A program made the translations under genes and the position numbers. 64,000 bases of DNA from Variovorax paradoxus (lineage in GTDB: Bacteria; Pseudomonadota; Gammaproteobacteria; Burkholderiales; Burkholderiaceae_C): positions 31,196-95,195 of the forward strand of contig NZ_JAGGNU010000030.1 in the NCBI RefSeq assembly GCF_018614915.1. Direction: 5' to 3'. Shown in pieces: positions 1 through 9,832 of the stretch (position 1 is the first letter of the stretch; each line of letters opens with the position of its first letter). The notes below the pieces were generated by a model. It was not told the DNA's origin. It made no database searches and was given only the letters and a program-made list of their open reading frames with translations.

Positions 1-1539
1 ACCGTGTGCCGCCAGGAGGGCGGCGCGGCCATGATGGCCGAGGCGCAGGGCAAGCTCACCGGCCGCCCCGGCGTCTGCTTCGTGACGCGCGGCCCCGGCG
101 CCACCAACGCGGCGGCCGGCGTGCACATCGCGCACCAGGACTCCACGCCGCTGCTGCTCTTCGTCGGCCAGGTGGCGCGCGGGGCGCTGGGGCGCGAGGC
201 GTTCCAGGAACTGGACTACGGCGCGGTGTTCGGCACCATGGCCAAGTGGGTGGTGCAGATCGACGACCCGGCGCGCCTGCCCGAGCTGGTGTCGCGCGCC
301 TTTCACGTCGCCACTTCGGGCCGGCCGGGCCCGGTGGTGATCGCGCTGCCCGAAGACATGCTGACGGAGGCGGCCGAGGTCGCCGACGCGCAGCCTTATG
401 CCGTGGCCGAAACCCATCCGGGCGCCGCGCAGCTGGCCGAGCTGCAGCAACGCCTGGCGACGGCCGAGCGGCCGGTGGTCATCCTCGGCGGCAGCCGCTG
501 GTCCGAAGCGGCGGTGCGGCAGTTCGAAGCCTTCGTCGACGCCTTCGCCCTCCCGGTCTACTGCTCGTTCCGACGCCAGATGCTCTTTCGCGCCGACCAT
601 CCCTGCTATGCCGGCGACCTCGGCCTCGGCGCCAATCCGCGCTTGCTGGAGCGCATCCGCGCGTCAGACCTGGTCCTGCTGGTGGGCGGACGCTTGTCCG
701 AGGTGCCGTCGCAAGGCTACGAGCTGCTCGACATCCCGTCGCCGAAGCAGGCCCTGGTGCATGTGCACGCCGATGCGGACGAGCTGGGCCGGCTGTACCG
801 CCCGGCCCAGGCCATCCACGCGACGCCGCAGGCCTTCGCCGAAGCGGTGGCCGCGCTGCGCCCGGCGACGCCGCCGGCCTGGGGAGCCGCGACCGCGGCG
901 GCACGCGACGAGTTCCTGCGCTGGAGCGACCCGGCGCCGATCCGCATCCCGGGCCCGCTGCAGATGGGCGCGGTAATGCAGCACCTGCGCGAGGTGTTAC
1001 CCGCCGACACCATCTTCTGCAACGGCGCCGGCAACTTCGCCACCTGGGTGCACCGCTTCTGGCCCTTTCGCGCCTTTGCGAGCCAGCTGGCCCCGACCAG
1101 CGGCTCGATGGGCTACGGCCTGCCCGCCGGCGTCGGCGCCAAGCGCCTGTGGCCTGAGCGCGAAGTGGTGGTGTTCGCCGGCGACGGCGATTTCCTGATG
1201 CACGGCCAGGAGTTCGCGACGGCCGTGCAGTACGGCCTGCCGATCCTGGTGGTGCTGCTCGACAACGCCATGTACGGCACCATCCGCATGCACCAGGAAC
1301 GCCACTATCCGGGCCGCGTCAGTGCCACGCAATTGAAGAACCCGGATTTCTGCCGCTACGCCGAAGTGTTCGGCGGCCACGGCGAGCGCGTGCTGCGCAC
1401 CGAAGACTTCGCCCCCGCCCTGGCGCGCGCCCGCGCCAGTGGCCGGCCGGCCATCCTGCATTGCCTGCTGGACCCCGAGGCCATCACCCCCGGCAGCACG
1501 CTGCAAGGCATTCGCGCCGCCGCGCTTGCCGACCAGTGA
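1..1539 (+). CDS. Thiamine-diphosphate-dependent enzyme, acetolactate synthase-like (5' partial)
   Basis: The reading frame is open from the first base, so the N-terminus lies outside the window; about 512 residues are present of a usual 540-580. The visible part has the ThDP-enzyme layout: a pyrimidine-binding domain (GPGATNAAAG near residue 31), a central domain, and a C-terminal PP domain. The PP domain carries the ThDP/Mg signature, GDGDF near residue 395 followed about 25 residues later by DNAMYGT. Family members condense or decarboxylate 2-oxoacids. Specificity (acetolactate synthase, sulfoacetaldehyde acetyltransferase, oxalyl-CoA decarboxylase and others) cannot be read from sequence alone. 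No small regulatory IlvH-type subunit follows, which argues against a housekeeping acetohydroxyacid synthase. Tandem hairpins lie downstream. Confidence 0.85.
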   Translation, partial: TVCRQEGGAAMMAEAQGKLTGRPGVCFVTRGPGATNAAAGVHIAHQDSTPLLLFVGQVARGALGREAFQELDYGAVFGTMAKWVVQIDDPARLPELVSRAFHVATSGRPGPVVIALPEDMLTEAAEVADAQPYAVAETHPGAAQLAELQQRLATAERPVVILGGSRWSEAAVRQFEAFVDAFALPVYCSFRRQMLFRADHPCYAGDLGLGANPRLLERIRASDLVLLVGGRLSEVPSQGYELLDIPSPKQALVHVHADADELGRLYRPAQAIHATPQAFAEAVAALRPATPPAWGAATAAARDEFLRWSDPAPIRIPGPLQMGAVMQHLREVLPADTIFCNGAGNFATWVHRFWPFRAFASQLAPTSGSMGYGLPAGVGAKRLWPEREVVVFAGDGDFLMHGQEFATAVQYGLPILVVLLDNAMYGTIRMHQERHYPGRVSATQLKNPDFCRYAEVFGGHGERVLRTEDFAPALARARASGRPAILHCLLDPEAITPGSTLQGIRAAALADQ

Positions 1540-1693
1540 CCCGGCGATGTTTCGGGTTGTTGCAGAGTGGCGGGTAATCCCCGATGCACTGGCACGGTGC
1601 GCAACCTAAAGTCTCGCCACTCGCAAACGGGCCTGCCCGTAGCGCGGGGGACCGAGGAGACATGCTTCGAAGAATCAGAACAGTGATACACAA

Positions 1694-1757
1694 GGCATCC
1701 GGACGAGATGCCGTTTTCTTGAACAAGGCGCCGCTGGTCGGCGCCTTTTCTTTTCTG
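1694..1757 (+). terminator. Two tandem terminator-like hairpins
   Basis: The first hairpin is GGCATC - 7-nt loop - GATGCC (1694-1712) followed by GTTTTCTT. The second is AAGGCGCCG - CTGGT - CGGCGCCTT (1725-1747) followed by TTCTTTTCT. Both have a T-rich 3' side on the plus strand, so they should end transcription leaving the ThDP enzyme gene. They face the convergent binding-protein gene that ends at 1780. A tandem pair 155 nt past the stop could also be the 3' end of a small RNA. Confidence 0.7.
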
Positions 1758-1779
1758 TTCTCTCGGGCGTTCGCTGCTG

Positions 1780-2931
1780 CTACTGCACCAGCTTGCCGCC
1801 GGCACCGAACATCGCGAAGTCGACGAAGCGCGACGCCGTCTGGCCCCTCGCGCTGAAGTCGAGCTGGTAGCCGCCGACGTCGACCGCCTTCGCGGAAGCC
1901 AGCGCGGCAGCGACACCGGCTGCATTGAGGGGGTTGGCGCCCTCCATCACCTTGACCAGCGCCTTGGCAGCGATGAAGCCTTCCATCGAGCGTCCCGAAA
2001 GATCCGGGTCTTGCGAGGCCTGGCGCAGTTGCAGGTACTCGCGCACGACGGCGCGATCGCCCTGCTGCGGCAGCACGACCGAGAAGGCGTAGCCGCGCGC
2101 ACGCTGCGGCCCGAGGGCCTTGAGCAACGCGTCGGTGTCGATGATCGACATGCCGTAGAGCATGCTGCCGGCCCCGCCGGCCGCCGCGTACTGCTTGACG
2201 AATTCGATTCCCGCCGCCGTCGTCGCACCGAGAAAGACCACCTGCACCTTGGCCTTGGCGATCTCGGCCACGGCCTTCTCGACCGCCACCGTGTTGCGCG
2301 GGTAGCCGGCTCGCACGACCAGCTGCATGCCGTGGGCCTTGGCGGCGGCCTCGGCGCCGGCCAGCACGTCCTGGCCCAGGGCGTCGTCCTGGTAGAGCAG
2401 GCCCACGCGCTGCACGCCGACGGTGGACAGCTGGCTGAACAGCCGCGCGACCTCGTCGCGGTAGCTCGCCTTCACAACGTACATGCCCGGCGCCTGCGCC
2501 ACGCTGTTCGCGCCCGAGACCGCACCGATCATCGCGACGCCCTTCTGCGCCAGCACCCCGTCCTTGGCGAGCGCATCGAGGTTGGTGGTGCCCACCGTTC
2601 CCATCATGGCGACCGGCGATTCGGCCGCAATGAGCTCCCGCGTCAGGCGCACGCTTTCCTCCGCTTTCTGCGCGTCGTCCCGCGTCACGAACTTGATCAG
2701 CCGGCCGCGCACGCCGCCCTTGGCGTTGACGGCGTCGAAATACAGCTTGGCTCCAGCGTGGATGGCACGGCCGGTGACCGCCTGAGGCCCCGTGAACGGC
2801 GCCACCTGCCCGACCACGATGGGCTCGCCCGCTGCAAAAGCACTCCAGTGAGCGCTCGCCAACAAAACAAAGGCTGCGCAAGCCTGATGCCAGCGCCCGA
2901 ACTGGCGCCCGCCTTGATTCCCGATGCCCAT
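1780..2931 (-). CDS. ABC transporter substrate-binding protein, branched-chain amino acid (LivK/Peripla_BP_6) type
   Basis: 383 residues with an N-terminal Sec-type signal peptide (hydrophobic stretch about 18-32, cleavage near AFA-AGE). The mature protein starts like the family (PIVVGQVAPFTGPQ) and continues as a two-lobe type I periplasmic binding fold. The ATG at 2931 is preceded by GGAAAGG. Such proteins capture amino acids, aromatic acids, amides or urea for HAAT-type ABC importers. No permease or ATPase of that type is nearby, so it is an orphan component and its ligand is unknown. A 7-7-7 inverted repeat lies 29-49 nt upstream of the start. Confidence 0.88.
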   Translation of the reverse strand: MGIGNQGGRQFGRWHQACAAFVLLASAHWSAFAAGEPIVVGQVAPFTGPQAVTGRAIHAGAKLYFDAVNAKGGVRGRLIKFVTRDDAQKAEESVRLTRELIAAESPVAMMGTVGTTNLDALAKDGVLAQKGVAMIGAVSGANSVAQAPGMYVVKASYRDEVARLFSQLSTVGVQRVGLLYQDDALGQDVLAGAEAAAKAHGMQLVVRAGYPRNTVAVEKAVAEIAKAKVQVVFLGATTAAGIEFVKQYAAAGGAGSMLYGMSIIDTDALLKALGPQRARGYAFSVVLPQQGDRAVVREYLQLRQASQDPDLSGRSMEGFIAAKALVKVMEGANPLNAAGVAAALASAKAVDVGGYQLDFSARGQTASRFVDFAMFGAGGKLVQ

Positions 2932-2959
2932 GAAACCTTTCCGGCGTTGCCGCCGATCG

Positions 2960-2980
2960 TTTGTAACGATTGTTTACAAA
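2960..2980 (-). promoter_or_regulatory. Inverted repeat, candidate operator upstream of the LivK-type gene
   Basis: TTTGTAA - 7 nt - TTACAAA is a perfect dyad about 29-49 nt upstream of the ATG at 2931. It is AT-rich against a GC-rich background and spaced like a repressor site or a site overlapping the promoter. The inner part also reads TTGT-N2-ACAA, a form used by GntR/FCD regulators. The cognate regulator is not identified. Confidence 0.5.
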
Positions 2981-3049
2981 GGGCGGGAGCGTACAGGAGG
3001 AGCGAATTCCCCTCGGCGACCTAGGGGTTAACCCGGCATCAGCGACTGT

Positions 3050-5017
3050 TCAGGGGGCCGCGGCCGGCCCGCTGACGATGGGCCACGGCAGCTCGCTCGC
3101 CACACGCGGCTTGCCGATCGGCGCCACGGCCTTGCCGGACTGCACCGCAGCCAGGTCCTGCTCGTTGGGGTACTGGTCGGCCAGCCAGTAATCGAACGCG
3201 CGGCGCACGATGGGCGCGGCCGCCGCCGCGCCGAAGCCGGCGTTCTCGACAATGATGGCGATCGCGATCCTCGGCGCTTCGGCCGGCGCGAAGGCCGCGA
3301 ACAGCGAGTGGTCGCGCTGGTGCTCCTCGAGCGCCCGGGCGTTGTACTTGACGTTCTGGCCCAGGCTCACGGCCTGCGCGGTGCCGGTCTTGCCGGCCGA
3401 GCTGTAGGGGGCGCCCGCGAACACCCGCGTGCCGGTCCCGCCCTTGTTCACCGCCACCAGCGCATTGCGCACGATGTCGACGTTCTTCGGCAGGAAGCCC
3501 AGGTCGACGGCCGGCGGAAGCACCTGCTCGATCACCTCGCCCGTGATCGTGTCCTGGATCGCCTTCACCACGTGCGGCTGGCGCTTGATGCCGCCGTTGG
3601 CCAGCGTGGCCTCGGCCGCCGCAAGCTGCAGCATGGTGAAGTTGTTGTAGCCCTGGCCGATGCCGAGCGAGACGGTTTCGCCCGGGAACCACTTCTTCAT
3701 CTCGGGGCGCTTGTAGGCCTCGCGCTTCCAAGACGTGCTGGGCAAGAGGCCGCGCACCTCGCCCTGGAGGTCGATGCCGGTGATCTGGCCGAAGCCCAGC
3801 GGCTTCATGAAGTCGTGGATGGCGTCCACGCCCATGTCGACCGCAAGCGAATAGAAGTAGGTGTTGCTCGAAAACTGGATCGCGCGGTGCATGTCCACGC
3901 CGCCCAGGCCGCCCTCGTGGCTGCGGAAGGTATGGCCGCCGAAGGTGTAGAAGCCGGGATCGTTGATCACCACGTTCGGCGCGCGCTTGCCGAGCTGCAG
4001 CGCGGCCATCGCCATGAAAGGCTTGTAGGTGGAGCCCGGCGGGTAGGTGCCGCGCAGCGCGCGGTTCAAGAGCGGCTTGTCGAGCGACTCGCTGAGTGCC
4101 TGCCAGCTTTCGCTGTCGATGCCCTCGACGAACAGGTTCGGATCGAAAGTGGGCTTGCTCACGAAGGCCAGCACCTCGCCGGTGGTGGGGTCGATCGCCA
4201 CCAGCGCGCCGCGGCGCTCGCCGAACATGTCTTCCACCAGCTTCTGCAGCTTGATGTCGAGCGAAAGCTTTACCGTGTTGCCGGGCGTCGCCGGGTGGCT
4301 GGCGAGCCGGCGCACTGCGCGGCCGCCGGCCGAGGTTTCCATCTGCTCGACACCGGTGTGGCCGTGCAGCGTCTTCTCGTAGCTCTGCTCGATGCCCAGC
4401 TTGCCGATGTAGTCGGTGCCCTTGTAGTTGGCCTGGTCTTCCTCGCTCCAGTCCTCCATCGCGGTCTTCTCGCGCTGGTTGATGCGGCCGATGTAGCCGA
4501 GCACGTGGGCTGCGAGCTCGCCGTTGGGATAGTTGCGGAACAGCCGGGCCTTGATCTCGACGCCCGGGAAGCGATAGCGCTGGGCCGCGAAGCGCGCGAC
4601 TTCCTCGTCGCTCAGGCGCGTGCGGATCGGGATCGAGTCGAAGCTGCGCGAGTCTTCGCGCAGTCGCTTGAAGCGGCGGCGGTCGCGCGGCGAGATCTCC
4701 ACCACCTCGGCGAGGCTGTCGATGGTGTCTTCCAGGCTGCCGGTCTTCGAAGGCGTGATCTCGAGGGTGTAGGCCGAATAGTTGGAGGCCAGCACGATGC
4801 CGTTGCGGTCGAGGATCAGGCCGCGGTTCGGCACCACGGGCACGACGGCCGTGCGGTTGCTTTCGGCCTGCTCCGCCAGGTCTTCGTGGCGCACCACCTG
4901 CAGGAAGAACAGGCGCGTGCACAGGAGCCCGAAAGCGGTGAGCACCACCAGGCCGATCACGACCACGCGGCGCTTGAAGCGCGCGAGGTCGGCAGCGACA
5001 TTGCGGAGTTCGGTCAT
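3050..5017 (-). CDS. mrdA: Penicillin-binding protein 2, peptidoglycan D,D-transpeptidase
   Basis: 655 residues. One N-terminal membrane anchor (about 18-38) is followed by a PBP dimerisation domain and a transpeptidase domain. All three active-site motifs are present: STYK with the acylated Ser at 329, SSN at 383-385, and KTG at 543-545. PBP2 cross-links septum-independent (lateral wall) peptidoglycan in the elongasome, in the periplasm on the inner membrane. The start at ATG 5017 gives the usual MTEL-type N-terminus; the frame stays open upstream but crosses a repeat and mreD. It is the last gene of the mreB-mreC-mreD-mrdA array. rodA, the usual next gene, is not adjacent. Confidence 0.96.
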   Translation of the reverse strand: MTELRNVAADLARFKRRVVVIGLVVLTAFGLLCTRLFFLQVVRHEDLAEQAESNRTAVVPVVPNRGLILDRNGIVLASNYSAYTLEITPSKTGSLEDTIDSLAEVVEISPRDRRRFKRLREDSRSFDSIPIRTRLSDEEVARFAAQRYRFPGVEIKARLFRNYPNGELAAHVLGYIGRINQREKTAMEDWSEEDQANYKGTDYIGKLGIEQSYEKTLHGHTGVEQMETSAGGRAVRRLASHPATPGNTVKLSLDIKLQKLVEDMFGERRGALVAIDPTTGEVLAFVSKPTFDPNLFVEGIDSESWQALSESLDKPLLNRALRGTYPPGSTYKPFMAMAALQLGKRAPNVVINDPGFYTFGGHTFRSHEGGLGGVDMHRAIQFSSNTYFYSLAVDMGVDAIHDFMKPLGFGQITGIDLQGEVRGLLPSTSWKREAYKRPEMKKWFPGETVSLGIGQGYNNFTMLQLAAAEATLANGGIKRQPHVVKAIQDTITGEVIEQVLPPAVDLGFLPKNVDIVRNALVAVNKGGTGTRVFAGAPYSSAGKTGTAQAVSLGQNVKYNARALEEHQRDHSLFAAFAPAEAPRIAIAIIVENAGFGAAAAAPIVRRAFDYWLADQYPNEQDLAAVQSGKAVAPIGKPRVASELPWPIVSGPAAAP

Positions 5018-5054
5018 GGCGCGCGCGAGCCTACCCTCCGGGCAAGCGAACCAC

Positions 5055-5150
5055 AAGCCAGGGACGGGACGGCGCCGGGCCGCCCCAAGCCGGCCCGCGG
5101 CCCCCTCGGGGGGCAGCGAGGACACGCAGTGCCGAGCGTGGGGGCACGCT
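5055..5150 (+). repeat. GC-rich intergenic repeat between mreD and mrdA
   Basis: Contains GCCGCCCCAAGC, a CCCCCTCGGGGGG hairpin and a terminal GAGCGTGGGGGC block. It overlaps the mreD stop codon (5149). Elements of this design are common between genes in Comamonadaceae genomes. The strong hairpin may attenuate or stabilise the mre transcript between mreD and mrdA. Confidence 0.6.
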
Positions 5151-5670
5151 ACAAGGGCCGGTTGGCATCGGGCTCGGGGGTGCGGCGTTGCGGCGCCAAG
5201 AGCGCCAGGCTGGCCAGCGGCCACAGGACGGTCTCGATGACAGGCGAGATCAGGAAGGCCCAGCCGGGGAACATGCCGCCGCCGATCATCCGGATCGCGA
5301 CCTCGATCAGGTGCGAGAGGGCGAACAGCGGCAGCACCTGCAGCGCCTGCGAGACCACCGGGTACCAGAGCAGGCGCCGGTGGATCATGATCGCGAAGAA
5401 GCCGAGCGTGGTGTAGGACAGCGCATGCTGGCCCAGCATGGCCGTCTGGTGCACGTCCATCAAGAGGCCGAACATGAAGGCCGCGCCGATGCCGATGCGC
5501 GCGGGCTGGTGCACGCTCCAGAACACGATCACCAGCGCCAGCAGGTCCGGCGTCCAGGCGGCGCGGCCCAGCGGAATCATGTTGACGAGCAGCGCAGCGA
5601 CCAGGCTGGCCCAGATGAAGAGGGGACTGACGGGCAGCAGGAGCTGCTGCTGGCCGGGACGCATGATCAT
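5149..5670 (-). CDS. mreD: Rod shape-determining protein MreD
   Basis: 173 residues, highly hydrophobic, with about five predicted membrane segments and the MreD pattern FGLLMDVHQTAMLGQHAL in the middle. It is an inner-membrane partner of MreC in the elongasome. The start ATG (5668-5670) overlaps the mreC stop as ATGA, implying translational coupling. A second Met at residue 3 is an alternative start. Confidence 0.95.
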   Translation of the reverse strand: MIMRPGQQQLLLPVSPLFIWASLVAALLVNMIPLGRAAWTPDLLALVIVFWSVHQPARIGIGAAFMFGLLMDVHQTAMLGQHALSYTTLGFFAIMIHRRLLWYPVVSQALQVLPLFALSHLIEVAIRMIGGGMFPGWAFLISPVIETVLWPLASLALLAPQRRTPEPDANRPL

Positions 5671-6668
5671 CGGGCGCGGCCCTCCTTCTTGTCCGCCTTG
5701 ACGGCGGGCTTGTCGCCCTTTTCGCTTTTCTCACTTTTCTCGCTCTTCTCGCTCTTCTCGCCCTTCTTCTTGCCCGCCGCGGCGCTGTCCGCCGGCGCGG
5801 GCTTCGGCGCTCGCACGCCCGTGGGCGCCAGCACCAGCACGTAGCGCGCCGCCGTCACGTGGGCCAGCGGCACGCAGTGGATGCGCGCGAAGGCGGAGTC
5901 GGCACGGCGCTCGATGCGGTCGATCTTCGCGACCGGCAGGCCCGGCGGATAGACGCCGTCGACGCCGCTGGTGGTGAGCAGGTCGCCCTCCTGCAGGTCG
6001 GCATTGGCCGCCATGAAACGCAGCTCGAGCCCGCCGCCATGGGCGCTGGCGTCGCCGAAGGCCACGCTGCGCGCGCCGGTACGCACGTTTTGCACGGGAA
6101 TGGACAGGTCGCGGTCGATCACCAGCGTGATCTCGCTGCTGAAGGGCTGGACCTGCGTGACCTGGCCGACCACGCCATGCTCGTCGATCACCGGCGAGCC
6201 GGCGGCGATGCCGTTGGTGAGGCCCTGGTCGATCACCACCTTGCGGGTGTAGGGATCGGCGGCGTCATAGAGCACCTCGGCGGCCCGGCCCGGCGTCTGC
6301 GTGGTCTGGCGCAATTCGAGCAGCGAGCGCAGGCGCGCGTTCTCCTGCGCCAGCGTGTCGGCCTGGCCTGCGCGCTCGGCCTGCAGCGCGAGCGATCTGC
6401 GGGCCTCCGCTTCCTTGGCTTGCGCGGTCTGCAGGTCTTCGAGGTAGCGCCCGCCGCCCAGCGCGAGCTGCACCGGCTTGAGCGCCAGCCACTGGATCGG
6501 ATAGAGCACCGCGCCGATGGTCGCGCGCAGCGGCTGCACGATGTTGAAGCGCGCATCGGCCACCATCAGGAACAGCGCGAGCGCGCTGAAGAAGATCAGC
6601 TTGCTGAGCGCCGAAGGCCCCTGGTTGAACAGGGGTGGGGCGGTGCGATCGAGTGTGCCGAGCGGCAT
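5667..6668 (-). CDS. mreC: Rod shape-determining protein MreC with a lysine/glutamate/serine repeat tail
   Basis: 333 residues. A membrane anchor (about 22-37) is followed by a coiled coil (about 75-120) and the beta-barrel MreC domain. MreC links MreB to PBP2 and organises the elongasome in the periplasm. The start MPLGTLDRTAP at 6668 is chosen because it matches the family N-terminus. The last 34 residues are unusual: KKKGE followed by four Lys-Ser-Glu units encoded by an imperfect 9-nt repeat, then a basic end. The barrel is complete before this tail, so it is an extension of the protein. ATGA overlap with mreD. Confidence 0.95.
   Translation of the reverse strand: MPLGTLDRTAPPLFNQGPSALSKLIFFSALALFLMVADARFNIVQPLRATIGAVLYPIQWLALKPVQLALGGGRYLEDLQTAQAKEAEARRSLALQAERAGQADTLAQENARLRSLLELRQTTQTPGRAAEVLYDAADPYTRKVVIDQGLTNGIAAGSPVIDEHGVVGQVTQVQPFSSEITLVIDRDLSIPVQNVRTGARSVAFGDASAHGGGLELRFMAANADLQEGDLLTTSGVDGVYPPGLPVAKIDRIERRADSAFARIHCVPLAHVTAARYVLVLAPTGVRAPKPAPADSAAAGKKKGEKSEKSEKSEKSEKGDKPAVKADKKEGRAR
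5721..5763 (-). repeat. 9-nt tandem repeat in the mreC C-terminus
   Basis: Imperfect units of GAGAAGAGC (reverse strand) encode the Lys-Ser-Glu tail of MreC. The unit is a multiple of three, so gain or loss of copies changes tail length without breaking the frame. Third positions vary between units, which suggests it is not a very recent expansion. Confidence 0.7.
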
Positions 6669-6694
6669 TGCTGCTTTATGCCACGAGCTGCGCT

Positions 6695-6795
6695 TTTCAG
6701 GGGTGCCGCGGGACCGGCTTTGCCGGACCGCAGGCGCCGCCCCCGGTTGGGGGTGGGAGCGCGACACGAAGGGCGCGCGACCTGGGGGCGAGCAA
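6695..6795 (-). repeat. Intergenic repeat, mreB-mreC spacer (copy 1 of a family)
   Basis: Read on the minus strand it contains CTTCGTGT, a C-run/G-run hairpin (ACCCCCAACCGGGGGCGG) and CCGGCAAAGCCGGTCCCGCGG. The same order of blocks occurs at 16974-17040 and 54727-54800. It fills the space between the mreB stop and the mreC start and could fold into a strong mRNA hairpin there. Confidence 0.65.
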
Positions 6796-6800
6796 CATTT

Positions 6801-8343
<1,543 letters not shown>

Positions 8344-8347
<4 letters not shown>

Positions 8348-9831
8348 GCGGCGAACTGCACCAGATGGGCGTGGCGGCGCTGGCCAGCGCCCTGCGCGAG
8401 CGCAAGCTGTCGGCCGTGGAGGCCGCCCAGCATCACCTGGCGCGCATCCGGCAGCACCAGGACCTCGGCAGCTTCGTCGCCCTCGACGAAGACGCCGCCC
8501 TGGCCCGGGCCCGCGACGCCGATGCGCTGCTCGCCGCCGGCAATGCCCCGGCACTGGCCGGCGTGCCGATCGCGCACAAGGACATCTTCGCGACCACCGA
8601 TTTCCCGACCACCGCGGGTTCGCGCATCCTGGCCGGCTATCGCTCGCCCTTCGATGCCACCGTGGTGCGCAAGCTGGCCGAGGCCGGCGCCGTGACGCTC
8701 GGCAAGCTGAGCTGCGACGAGTTCGCGATGGGCTCGGCCAACGAGAACGTCGCCGTGCCGGCGGTCGGCTTCGACCATGCCGTGCCGGTGCGCAACCCCT
8801 GGGACACGACGCGCATTCCCGGCGGCTCCTCGGGCGGCAGCGCCGCTGCGGTGGCGGCGCGCCTGGTGCCGGCCGCGACCGGCACCGACACCGGCGGCTC
8901 GATCCGCCAGCCGGCTTCCTTCTGCGGCGTGACCGGCATCAAGCCGACCTACGGCCGCGCCTCGCGCTACGGCATGGTGGCCTTCGCCTCCAGCCTCGAC
9001 CAGGCCGGCCCGCTGGCACGCTCGGCCGAAGACTGCGCGCTGCTGCTGTCGGCGATGTGCGGCCCCGATCCCGAGCGCGATTCGACCTCGCTCGACAAAC
9101 CGGCCGAAGACTTCTCGCGCAGCTTGGGCGCTTCGCTCGAAGGCTTGCGCATCGGCGTGCCGAAGGAATTCCTCGGCGACGGTGTGGCCCCCGGCGTGCG
9201 CGCGGCCATCGAGGCGGCGCTGGCCGAATACGAGAAGCTCGGCGCCCGCCGCGTCGAGGTCTCGCTGCCGCTCACCGAGCTGTCGATCCCGGTCTACTAC
9301 GTCCTTGCGGCGGCCGAGGCGTCGAGCAACCTGAGCCGCTTCGACGGCGTCAAGTTCGGCCACCGCGCCAGCAACTACCGCGACCTGGCCGACATGTACG
9401 CCAAGACGCGCGAGGAAGGCTTCGGCGACGAGGTCAAGCGCCGCATCATGATCGGCACCTACGTGCTCTCGCACGGCTACTACGACGCCTACTACCTGCA
9501 GGCGCAGAAGGTGCGCCGCATGATCGCCGACGACTTCCAGCAGGCCTTCGCGCACTGCGACCTGATTGCCGGCCCGGCAGCGCCGACGGTCGCCTGGAAG
9601 CTCGGCGAGCACGGCGGCGACCCGGTGGCCGACTACCTGGCCGACATCTTCACGCTGCCCGGCTCGCTCGCCGGCCTGCCCGGCATGAGCCTGCCGGTGG
9701 GCTTCGACGGCGGCATGCCGGTCGGCTTGCAGCTGATCGGCAATTATTTCGGCGAGGCGAAGCTCCTGAATGCCGCCCACCGCTTCCAGCAGGCGACGGA
9801 CTGGCACCAGCGCACCCCCGAGGGCTATTGA
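8344..9831 (+). CDS. gatA: Asp-tRNA(Asn)/Glu-tRNA(Gln) amidotransferase subunit A
   Basis: 495 residues, an amidase-signature enzyme that releases ammonia from glutamine for the GatB reaction. The Ser-cisSer-Lys triad is visible as Lys79 (VPIAHKD), Ser162 (GGSSGGS) and Ser186 (TDTGGSIR). It lies between gatC (ATGA overlap) and gatB (1-nt gap). It is the first of three amidase-signature proteins in the window; its operon context separates it from AtzE- and AtzF-like paralogues further on. Confidence 0.97.
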
Positions 9832-9832
9832 A

